Assembly: GCF_003024155.1 (NCBI RefSeq) | Contig: NZ_CP028136.1 | Location: forward strand, 620,001-684,000 | Direction of reading: 5' to 3' | DNA length: 64,000 nt | Source of the DNA: Christiangramia fulva | Lineage (GTDB): Bacteria; Bacteroidota; Bacteroidia; Flavobacteriales; Flavobacteriaceae | Part shown: positions 57,157 to 64,000 of the stretch, in pieces | How the letters are laid out: each line of letters opens with the position of its first letter | Position numbering within the stretch: position 1 is the stretch's first letter | Position numbers and translations under genes: made by a program | The notes under the pieces: model-generated | What the model was told of the DNA's origin: nothing | Database searches by the model: none | Seen by the model: the letters and a program-made list of their open reading frames with translations, nothing else

Positions 57157-58041
57157 TTAATTATCGGTATAGCCAAAACGGCGCAATTGATTCTTATCAC
57201 TTCGCCAGTTCTTATTCACTTTTACATAAAGTTCCAGGTGCACCTGTTTGCCAAAGAATTTCTCGAGATCCTGCCGTGCCTCCACTCCTACTCTTTTCAG
57301 GGCCGTTCCCTTATGCCCAATGATGATCCCCTTCTGCGTTTCTCGTTCTACCATTATAATACTTCGCATCCTGATAATCTCCTCTTCTTCATAAAATTCA
57401 TTGGTATCGATCTCGACGCTATAAGGAATTTCCTTTTTATAATGCATTAATATCTTCTCCCTGATGATCTCGTTAACAAAAAAACGTTCAGGCTTATCGG
57501 TTAGTGAATCTTTCGGATAAAATGGAGGCGATTCAGGAAGCAGCTCAATAATCCTGTCAAAAACCTGCGGAATATTAAAGCCTTCCAGGGCAGAAATAGG
57601 ATGAATTTCGGCATTTGGGACCTGTTCCTGCCAGTATTGTACCTGCTCTTCCAGTTGCTCCTGGTTTGATTTGTCAATTTTGTTCAGCAATAATAAAACG
57701 GGAACCTGAGAACCAGTAATACGTTTAAGAAAATCCTGATCTTTTAAAGCTTTTTCACCCACTTCAACCATATAAACCAGTATATCGGCGTCTTCAAAAG
57801 CCGATTTAACAAAATCCATCATGGATTGCTGAAGTTCATAAGCCGGCTTAATAATTCCCGGTGTATCGCTAAGAATAGCCTGAAAATCCTCGCCATTCAC
57901 AATCCCAAGGATGCGATGCCTGGTAGTCTGCGCCTTTGAAGTAATTATGGAAAGTCGCTCGCCAACAAAGGCATTCATGAGGGTAGATTTTCCCACATTT
58001 GGATTCCCGACAATGTTTACAAAACCAGCCTTATGTGCCAT
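57157..58041 (-). CDS. era: Ribosome-assembly GTPase Era
   Basis: A 294-residue GTPase that acts in 30S maturation by binding the 3' end of 16S rRNA. The G domain shows GNPNVGKSTLMNAF, SDTPGI and LLNKIDK; the C-terminal KH domain includes GIIIGHKGTALKRVGVEAR and FGKQVHLELYVKVNKNWR. It lies 73 bases upstream of der and is co-directional with it, pairing two ribosome-assembly GTPases. Confidence 0.97.
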   Translation of the reverse strand: MAHKAGFVNIVGNPNVGKSTLMNAFVGERLSIITSKAQTTRHRILGIVNGEDFQAILSDTPGIIKPAYELQQSMMDFVKSAFEDADILVYMVEVGEKALKDQDFLKRITGSQVPVLLLLNKIDKSNQEQLEEQVQYWQEQVPNAEIHPISALEGFNIPQVFDRIIELLPESPPFYPKDSLTDKPERFFVNEIIREKILMHYKKEIPYSVEIDTNEFYEEEEIIRMRSIIMVERETQKGIIIGHKGTALKRVGVEARQDLEKFFGKQVHLELYVKVNKNWRSDKNQLRRFGYTDN

Positions 58042-58067
58042 AAATTTTTTAGTTGAATTGAAGAATA

Positions 58068-58102
58068 CAAAAATAGGAAGTTAAAACCGCCTCGCCCACA
58101 AA
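58068..58102 (-). promoter_or_regulatory. Putative era promoter
   Basis: On the minus strand a TTTG (58099-58102) lies 23 bases upstream of TATTTTTG (58068-58075). The spacing is a little long. The -7 box ends 26 bases before the era ATG. Confidence 0.4.
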
Positions 58103-58154
58103 AGCCGCTTCAAATTTTACATTATGCTGAAAATGAATTAATTTTAAAATAGCA

Positions 58155-58166
58155 TAGCCGCGGCTA
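58155..58166. promoter_or_regulatory. Perfect 12-base palindrome (possible operator)
   Basis: TAGCCGCGGCTA is GC-rich in an AT-rich spacer between divergent era and cfa, about 50 bases before the cfa ATG. It could be an operator, or chance. Confidence 0.3.
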
Positions 58167-58215
58167 AAATGCCATTCATCTTTAATTGTTTTAATTTCAG
58201 AATTCAGTTTTAGCT

Positions 58216-59349
58216 ATGAAAAACAAATATCAGAAAGCTGTTCAGGACCTTCTGGCTCCCGCAGGAATTAAAATCAACGGAAACCAAAATTGGGACATCA
58301 GGGTTAAAAATGAAAATTTTTACAAGCGCATCTTAAAGGATGGCTCGGTAGGCCTGGGGGAATCGTATATGGAAGGCTGGTGGGACTGTAAGCAACTGGA
58401 CGAATTTATTTACAGGCTTTTTAATGCTGACCTCGAAAAAAAGATCCGAAAAAATTTCAAACTAAAAGGGCTAATTCTAAAGTCGAGGTTGTTCAATATG
58501 CAATCTCTGAAGAAATCCAAAAAATCCATTTCCCATCATTATGATATTGGGAACGAGCTTTATAAAGAAATGCTCGACCCATTGATGATCTACTCCTGCG
58601 GGTACTGGCAGAAAACCAATCGGCTTTCTCAGGCACAGGAAAATAAACTGGAACTGATTTGCCGCAAATTAAAACTAAAGCCCGGGGAAAGGGTTTTAGA
58701 TATTGGCTGCGGCTGGGGAGGGTTTGCCTATTACGCGGCTAAAAATTATGAAGTTGAAGTAGTAGGAATTACTATTTCTGAAAAACAAAAAAAGCTTGCT
58801 ATGGAGCGATGCAGAGATCTTCCCGTTGAAATCAGACTCCAGGATTACAGGGAAATCGATGAGAAATTTGATAAAATCGTCTCCGTTGGAATGTTAGAAC
58901 ATGTTGGCCATAAGAATTATCGGCCGTTTATGGAAATAGTAAAGAAAAATTTGAAAGATGACGGCTTATGCCTACTGCATTTCATAGGTGGCAATGAAAC
59001 CAAATACAATACCGATCCCTGGATCAACAAATATATTTTCCCGGAAGGCCTTATTCCGTCTATTATGCAAATTGGTAAAGCTCTGGAGGGCACGCTCCTT
59101 TTGGAAGACTGGCATAATTTCGGACTCTATTACGACAAAACTTTAATGGCCTGGTATGAAAATTTCAGGGAAGCCTGGCCAAAACTGAAAGCTTCTTATA
59201 ACCGAATGTTTTTCAAAATGTGGGAATTTTATTTATGCTCTTCGGCGGCATCTTTTCGTGCTAAAAGACTAAACCTCTGGCAGCTGGTACTCACAAAAAG
59301 GGAATTTCCGGATATGTATCATTCGGTTAGACCCAAAAACCTTGTATAA
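58216..59349 (+). CDS. cfa: Cyclopropane-fatty-acyl-phospholipid synthase family protein
   Basis: A 377-residue SAM-dependent enzyme that adds a methylene bridge to unsaturated acyl chains in membrane phospholipids. The N-terminal helical part (GLGESYMEGWWD) is followed by the methyltransferase core with SHHYDIGNELYKEMLDPLM, YSCGYW, VLDIGCGWGGFAYYAA (SAM loop), GITISEKQ, MLEHVGHKNY and the lipid-site end FPEGLIPS. Length matches E. coli Cfa (382). Confidence 0.93.
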   Translation: MKNKYQKAVQDLLAPAGIKINGNQNWDIRVKNENFYKRILKDGSVGLGESYMEGWWDCKQLDEFIYRLFNADLEKKIRKNFKLKGLILKSRLFNMQSLKKSKKSISHHYDIGNELYKEMLDPLMIYSCGYWQKTNRLSQAQENKLELICRKLKLKPGERVLDIGCGWGGFAYYAAKNYEVEVVGITISEKQKKLAMERCRDLPVEIRLQDYREIDEKFDKIVSVGMLEHVGHKNYRPFMEIVKKNLKDDGLCLLHFIGGNETKYNTDPWINKYIFPEGLIPSIMQIGKALEGTLLLEDWHNFGLYYDKTLMAWYENFREAWPKLKASYNRMFFKMWEFYLCSSAASFRAKRLNLWQLVLTKREFPDMYHSVRPKNLV

Positions 59350-59468
59350 AAAGACCTTGTCACCCATTAATTGGTTTTCATATTCTCAATTTTGGAAGCT
59401 CAAAAATAAGAGATCCATAAAAGAATGGAGATATTCCCTCGTGCACTTTTCTAACCAAAAAAATTGAC

Positions 59469-59476
59469 TATTTTTG
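59469..59476 (+). promoter_or_regulatory. Putative promoter -7 box of the SulP gene (TATTTTTG)
   Basis: A TAnnTTTG match with a TTTC-like -33 element 17 bases upstream (about 59448-59451). Transcription would begin near 59483, after the far-upstream in-frame start at 59474, which supports starting the protein at 59564. Confidence 0.45.
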
Positions 59477-59563
59477 CCGGCTCAAAAATTATGGGAGAAT
59501 TATGAATTTTTATGGAGTAAAAGTTTCATAATCAGTTTTTTTCAACTCCCAAAAAAAGCAATA

Positions 59564-61105
59564 ATGACAAAAATTTTCAATCTTTTCGATTTTTCTCAAA
59601 AAGTAAATTATAAAACTGAAATTCTTGCCGGCCTTACCGTGGCACTGGCTTTAATTCCTGAAGCCGTCGCGTTTGCGATGATCGCCAAACTATCGCCCCT
59701 CACAGGTCTTTATGCGGCTTTCGTAATGGGGCTGGTGACCGCGATTCTTGGAGGGAGACCCGGAATGATATCCGGCGCTACCGGTGCGGTAGCTGTAGTT
59801 ATTGTAGGACTCTCAATTACCCATGGACCCGAATATGTTTTTGCGACCGTTGTTCTAGCGGGAATCATTCAAATGCTGGCTGGGATTTTTCGCCTTGGAA
59901 AACTTATAAGGCTGGTGCCAAATTCGGTGATCTTTGGTTTCGTTAATGGCCTCGCGATCATTATTTTCATGTCCCAGCTGGCTCAGTTCAAAACAGTAAA
60001 TGACGCCGGCGAAGTGGTATGGATGACCGGCCCGCCAATGTATATCTTCCTTGGCCTGGTTCTAATCACCATGTTTATCATCTGGGGATTGCCAAAAATC
60101 ACTAAAGTTTTTCCGGCTTCTCTTGCGGCCATTTTGACCATTTTTGGCATTGTAGTCTTCTTCGGAATCGATACCAAAAGTGTTGGGGATATAGCTTCCA
60201 TAAAAGGAGGATTCCCGCCTTTTCATATTCCGGAAATCCCTTTAAACTTTGAAACTTTAAAGCTGATATTTCCTTACGCGCTTATTATGGCAGGAGTGGG
60301 TCTTATTGAAAGCCTGCTAACCCTTAATATTATTGATGAGATCACCGAAACCCGTGGTCGCGGAAATAAAGAATGTATCGCCCAGGGAACGGCTAATATG
60401 TTTTCAGGATTTCTTTCCGGAATGGGCGGCTGTGCCATGCTTGGCCAGAGTTTGATCAACATATCATCAGGCGCGCGGGCAAGGCTTTCAGGAATTACCG
60501 CCGCGATCATGCTGCTCGTTTTTATCATGTTCGGAGCCGATCTCATTGAAAAACTACCAATGGCTGCCTTAACAGGGGTAATGGTCATGGTAGCCATTGG
60601 AACCTTTGAGTGGGCGAGTTTAAAAACATTCAATAAAATGCCGAAATCTGATGTTATTGTGATGGTTCTGGTTACCGTGGTTACCGTAATTCTTCACAAT
60701 CTCGCACTGGCCGTATTAATTGGGGTGATCATTTCGGCGCTTGTATTTGCCTGGGACAATGCCAAACGCATTCGGGCCCGAAAAAGCATCGACGAAAACG
60801 GAATTAAACATTACGAAATTTACGGTCCGCTTTTCTTCGGATCGGTTTCAACCTTCAACAGCAAATTTGACATACTTAATGATCCCGACGAAGTGATCAT
60901 CGATTTTTCCGAAAGCCGCGTGGTAGATATGTCAGGGATCGAAGCCCTAAATAAATTGACCGAGCGATATCTCAAACAGGGTAAAAAACTGCATTTGCGA
61001 CACCTTAGCCGGGATTGTCGCAGACTGCTCGACAATGCCGAAGAGATTATTGAAGTGAATATTCTTGAAGATCCAACTTATAAGGTCGCGACTGACAGGA
61101 TTTAA
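59564..61105 (+). CDS. SulP-family anion transporter
   Basis: A 513-residue SLC26/SulP transporter. I start at ATG 59564; the longer frame would begin inside the predicted promoter. The SulP start [20 protein letters not shown] is followed by about 12-14 membrane segments, then a cytoplasmic STAS domain (about residues 415-510, with [20 protein letters not shown]). Substrates in the family include sulfate and bicarbonate; the sequence does not decide. Its stop overlaps that of the convergent VOC gene. Confidence 0.92.
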   Translation: MTKIFNLFDFSQKVNYKTEILAGLTVALALIPEAVAFAMIAKLSPLTGLYAAFVMGLVTAILGGRPGMISGATGAVAVVIVGLSITHGPEYVFATVVLAGIIQMLAGIFRLGKLIRLVPNSVIFGFVNGLAIIIFMSQLAQFKTVNDAGEVVWMTGPPMYIFLGLVLITMFIIWGLPKITKVFPASLAAILTIFGIVVFFGIDTKSVGDIASIKGGFPPFHIPEIPLNFETLKLIFPYALIMAGVGLIESLLTLNIIDEITETRGRGNKECIAQGTANMFSGFLSGMGGCAMLGQSLINISSGARARLSGITAAIMLLVFIMFGADLIEKLPMAALTGVMVMVAIGTFEWASLKTFNKMPKSDVIVMVLVTVVTVILHNLALAVLIGVIISALVFAWDNAKRIRARKSIDENGIKHYEIYGPLFFGSVSTFNSKFDILNDPDEVIIDFSESRVVDMSGIEALNKLTERYLKQGKKLHLRHLSRDCRRLLDNAEEIIEVNILEDPTYKVATDRI

Positions 61106-61551
61106 AACATATTATCGTTGACTTCGATCCAGTATCCGTCGGGATCCTGAAAGTAAATCTGTTTGACGCCATCAGGCCTGATATTGGTGATTCCTTCTTC
61201 CCCATTCCAGTTCTCGAAATGAATTTCATGTGATTTCAGGAATTTCATAAGTTCGGGAAGTTTGGCGGTATGCATTGCGAGGTGAACTCCTTTGTTCTTT
61301 AGCGGCAATTCATCGCTTTCAATCAAATGCACCTGCACGCCATCCCCCAGTTCAAACCAGCGTATATGATCTGGCAGGCCGCCGTTGGGAATTTCTTTTA
61401 ATCCGAGAATATTTCCGTAGAAATTTGCAGACGCATCAACATCTTTTACCAATATAGCATCGTGATCTTTGTAAAGATCAAAAGGATTTTTTTGAGCATG
61501 AACAAAACTCAGGAATAAGATACAGATAACCGAAAAGTAGAAATTCTTCAT
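61102..61551 (-). CDS. Exported VOC (glyoxalase-like) protein
   Basis: A 149-residue protein; ATG 61551 begins a signal peptide (cut near VHAQ), so the VOC domain would act in the periplasm, unlike cytosolic glyoxalases. The domain shows [34 protein letters not shown] and the closing [14 protein letters not shown], with likely metal ligands His and Glu. The reaction cannot be assigned. The gene overlaps sulP by four bases at the stop codons. Confidence 0.85.
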   Translation of the reverse strand: MKNFYFSVICILFLSFVHAQKNPFDLYKDHDAILVKDVDASANFYGNILGLKEIPNGGLPDHIRWFELGDGVQVHLIESDELPLKNKGVHLAMHTAKLPELMKFLKSHEIHFENWNGEEGITNIRPDGVKQIYFQDPDGYWIEVNDNMF

Positions 61552-61815
61552 TTTTGTCAATTTTTTCGTTCTAAAGATAAAGATTATTTTTCGTCTCTCC
61601 TGGTTTTCATCAGTAGCTAAAAAATTCATGAAATAGAAAATAACTTCTTTAAAAATGCGGGATTTTATTCTGGGAGTTTTGCCTGAATAAAATCATCCAG
61701 GAAAAAAATTTCCCGCCAGGAGAAGCTGGTATTTTTAAATTTTAAACATTACTTAAAATTTACCGCAGGCTTATTTAATATTCCTAACTTTCAGCAACCG
61801 AAAAACTCATAGGTC

Positions 61816-63267
61816 ATGTCTGCACTTTTCGAAAATGATGAACCATTTGAAAATGTCATTTCCATTGAAAACAAGTGCACCCGGCTAAATCTAAACGAAA
61901 ATATCTACGGAACTTTCGCCGAGATTGGGGCCGGGCAGGAAACCGTTAGGCATTTTTTCAGGGCAAAAAATCCCAAAGGAACCATTGCAAAGACCTTAAG
62001 CGCTTACGATAAGGATTTTAGTGATGCCATTTATGGTCTGGATCCCCAACACCGGTATGTAACCGAGTATCGGTTAAAAAGCATGCTGCAATATGAGACC
62101 AAGCTTATAGAAAAAAGGATTTCCCGGATCAAGCATCCCAATAAAATGTTCTTCAGCTTTGCCAATACCGTGGCAACCATAGACTGGGCTAAAAAATACA
62201 AGGGCCATGGCTGGCTGGGTATTCGGTTTCAGCGAGAACCCAGACAGGAATACAGCGAGATCATCCTGCATGTTCAGTTACACGAGAACAGCGCCGCCCA
62301 CCAGCAAATCAGCCTTGGCGCAATGGGAGTAAACCTCATCTACGCCGCTTACTACCAGAGCGATGATCCAAAACTGGTCATGCAGCATTTATATGACCAT
62401 TTGGACACGGGGAAGATTGAGATTGATTCAATTAATTTTACCGGTCCTATTTTTAAGGAAGTTGACAACCGGTTAATGAGCCTTCATCTGGTTAAAAATA
62501 ATATTACTGATGCCGTTATGTTTTCTGAAAAAGGAAATAATATTCTCCCGGCCAACGTCCTTTATAAAAAGAATCTCCTTACCCTTCGGGGGAGCTTTAG
62601 GCCTGTTACCAATCTAAACCTGGATATGTTCCGGACTTCCAGGAAGCTTTTTCTCCAGGAAAAAGATGTTGATAAGGAAAATACGGTAATCATTTTTGAA
62701 ATGACCCTGAACAATCTTAAAGCTGAAGGTGAAATTGATGAAAAAGATTTTCTGGATCGGGCAGACCTTTTATGTGCTTCAGGACATACGGTGATGATAT
62801 CGAATTTTCAGGAATACTATAAAGTAGTTGAGTATTTTTCCCAATACACCAAAGCCAAATTAGGCCTCGTCATGGGAGTAGATAATTTGGAAGACATTTT
62901 CAATGAAAAATATTACCGGCAACTCAGTGGCGGAATTCTGGAAGCTTTTGGAAAACTTTTCTTCAAAAGCCTTAAAGTTTATCTCTACCCCATGATAAAT
63001 GAAGAGACCGGCGAAATTACCACCAGTAAGAATTTGAAGGTTCACCCAAGAATGCGGGAACTGTATAAGTTCTTTGTTGATAACAACAGGGTTGTTGACA
63101 TTACCGATTACAACAAAGAAGCCCTAAAGATCCATCCCCGTAAAGTTTATGACCTGATTGTGGAAGGAAATCCGGAATGGGAGAAAATGGTTCCTAAACT
63201 AACGGCTAAAATGATCAGGGAAAAAAACATGTTCCAAAAGCCGGCATCAGCTAAATCCTCTCATTAA
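61816..63267 (+). CDS. Protein of unknown function (483 residues)
   Basis: A full-length, well-coded frame whose family I do not recognise. There is no signal peptide or membrane segment. The first 120 residues include TFAEIGAGQETVRHFFRAKN and the charged KTLSAYDKDFSDAIYG. The middle has alpha/beta character (HGWLGIRFQREPRQEYSEII, SLGAMGVNLIYAAYY). Later come DRADLLCASGHTVMISNFQ and GLVMGVDNLEDIF, and the C-terminus (HPRMRELYKFFVDNNRVVDI) is basic. A cytosolic enzyme or nucleotide-related protein is possible. It stands alone, convergent with the methyltransferase gene eight bases away. Confidence 0.75.
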   Translation: MSALFENDEPFENVISIENKCTRLNLNENIYGTFAEIGAGQETVRHFFRAKNPKGTIAKTLSAYDKDFSDAIYGLDPQHRYVTEYRLKSMLQYETKLIEKRISRIKHPNKMFFSFANTVATIDWAKKYKGHGWLGIRFQREPRQEYSEIILHVQLHENSAAHQQISLGAMGVNLIYAAYYQSDDPKLVMQHLYDHLDTGKIEIDSINFTGPIFKEVDNRLMSLHLVKNNITDAVMFSEKGNNILPANVLYKKNLLTLRGSFRPVTNLNLDMFRTSRKLFLQEKDVDKENTVIIFEMTLNNLKAEGEIDEKDFLDRADLLCASGHTVMISNFQEYYKVVEYFSQYTKAKLGLVMGVDNLEDIFNEKYYRQLSGGILEAFGKLFFKSLKVYLYPMINEETGEITTSKNLKVHPRMRELYKFFVDNNRVVDITDYNKEALKIHPRKVYDLIVEGNPEWEKMVPKLTAKMIREKNMFQKPASAKSSH

Positions 63268-63275
63268 AAAAAGCA

Positions 63276-63740
63276 TCAGGTAGAAAACTCACTTTTTGAA
63301 CTTCTGTCATACATCACGATACTTCCGGCCACTGAAACATTCAGGCTTAACCTGGATTTAAACTTTACCAGGAAATGTGACTTTTTGATAGCTTCATTAG
63401 AGAGCCCATGATCTTCAGCTCCTAAAAGATAGACGCAGCGTCGCGGATGCACAAAAGTTTCCAGAGGTTCTGCCTTTTCATCATGTTCAACCCCCACGAG
63501 CATCGCCCCTTTGGGAAGGTGAAGGTAAAAATCCTCAAAAGTATCGTAATGGAAATAAGGCATGGCGCCAACAGCTTTATGGGTGTCACTGGCCTGCTTT
63601 GCATAACGATTCCCTATGGTAAAAATAAAACTGGCTCCCATATTTTGAGCCGATCTCCATAGTACACCCAGATTCTCAGGTGTCTTGCCATTTTGAATTC
63701 CTATTCCAAAAAATCCCTGTTCCAGGTTATCAATCTTCAT
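63276..63740 (-). CDS. SpoU/TrmH-family RNA methyltransferase
   Basis: A 154-residue SPOUT methyltransferase: motif 1 NLGVLWRSAQNMGASFIFTI, motif 2 VYLLGAEDHGLSNEA and motif 3 SLNVSVAGSIVMYDR form the trefoil-knot SAM site. The N-terminal Arg in motif 1 and the Asn in motif 3 match 2'-O-ribose methylases. The short length without an extra RNA-binding domain is close to TrmL; the target nucleotide is not determined. Confidence 0.88.
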   Translation of the reverse strand: MKIDNLEQGFFGIGIQNGKTPENLGVLWRSAQNMGASFIFTIGNRYAKQASDTHKAVGAMPYFHYDTFEDFYLHLPKGAMLVGVEHDEKAEPLETFVHPRRCVYLLGAEDHGLSNEAIKKSHFLVKFKSRLSLNVSVAGSIVMYDRSSKSEFST

Positions 63741-63908
63741 ATTTCAAAAGTAATATTCTGACATGAATTGGGCTCAAAGAGTTTTTTCATAGGTGTTTTC
63801 TTGAAATTCAGCGAATAATTCCCTGCAATTCAAAAAGTTAAGATAAATTAGATGCTCTTTAACTAACTAAATCCAAATTAAATGATTTTACAACTAAACA
63901 TTGAAAAG

Positions 63909-64000
63909 ATGAAGGTGATTGGAAATCTTGCCTGCATCTTTATTTTATTTTCCGGGCTTCTTCTTATTACTTCATGCAACAATCACAAATATGAAGAAGT
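63909..64000 (+). CDS. Lipoprotein, 5' end only (cut by window edge)
   Basis: The first 30 codons of a lipoprotein: basic MKV start, a hydrophobic segment and a lipobox-like LITSC followed by NNHKYEE. An in-frame ATG at 63882 would add nine residues and is less likely for a signal peptide. The frame is open to the last base; the mature function lies outside the window. Confidence 0.6.
   Translation, partial: MKVIGNLACIFILFSGLLLITSCNNHKYEE

Overview
The window is a chromosomal stretch of a Bacteroidota bacterium, most likely a marine Flavobacteriaceae member of the Gramella/Christiangramia/Salegentibacter type (inference). The support is: exosortase F genes, a GYDIA-type GHMP kinase beside HMG-CoA reductase, a GH97 enzyme, HYC_CC_PP and GDCCVxC mini-proteins, TonB-type barrels with CarboxypepD-like N-termini, weak Shine-Dalgarno sites, and -7 boxes of the TAnnTTTG form. 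The sequence is AT-rich and densely coded. I see no prophage, insertion sequence, CRISPR array or rRNA.

Region 1 (1-13.5 kb) is a ten-gene, minus-strand copper/silver-type metal block. In transcription order it holds a HYC_CC_PP protein, a CusA-type RND pump, a TolC-type channel, a CusB-type adaptor with metal-binding ends, a stand-alone DUF3347 protein, a YHS/TRASH-like lipoprotein, a PII-like protein, a multicopper oxidase fused to a CopB-like outer-membrane barrel, a DUF2231 membrane protein and a COG0701 permease. The genes would cover metal capture in the periplasm, oxidation of Cu(I), and export. No dedicated metal sensor (CusRS or CueR type) and no P-type ATPase lies in the window.

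Region 2 (13.7-18.8 kb) has small accessory genes: a SHOCT protein, a His/Met-rich lipoprotein, an NmrA-like protein, the exosortase XrtF with its partner, a free-methionine-sulfoxide reductase, a GDCCVxC protein and a MacB-like permease.

Region 3 (18.9-26 kb) is purH followed by the complete rod-shape operon mreB-mreC-mreD-mrdA-rodA. Region 4 (26-39.7 kb) holds a tail-specific protease, surE-(small membrane protein)-lpxB-(NlpC/P60 lipoprotein)-comEC, a thioredoxin-like protein, two tandem POT peptide transporters, and mvaA with the GYDIA kinase (mevalonate pathway).

Region 5 (39.7-47.3 kb) is a minus-strand envelope operon: coaX, an outer-membrane protein, a TPR protein, lptC, a small membrane protein, a CorC/HlyC-type protein and a SurA/PpiD-like isomerase. 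tRNA-Phe follows at 47.4 kb. Region 6 (47.7-64 kb) has a fasciclin lipoprotein, a glycerophosphodiesterase, a GH97 glycosidase, a LuxR-type regulator, a large barrel protein, the GTPases der and era, cfa, a SulP transporter, an exported VOC protein, a 483-residue protein I do not recognise, an SpoU-type methyltransferase and the start of a lipoprotein.

Most of the window is core genome. The least ordinary parts are the metal block (oxidase-barrel fusion, duplicated DUF3347 module, PII-like gene, intercistronic hairpin), the unrecognised 483-residue protein, two candidate micro-genes, and two terminators embedded in coding 3' ends. I did not find a clearly new multi-gene system.
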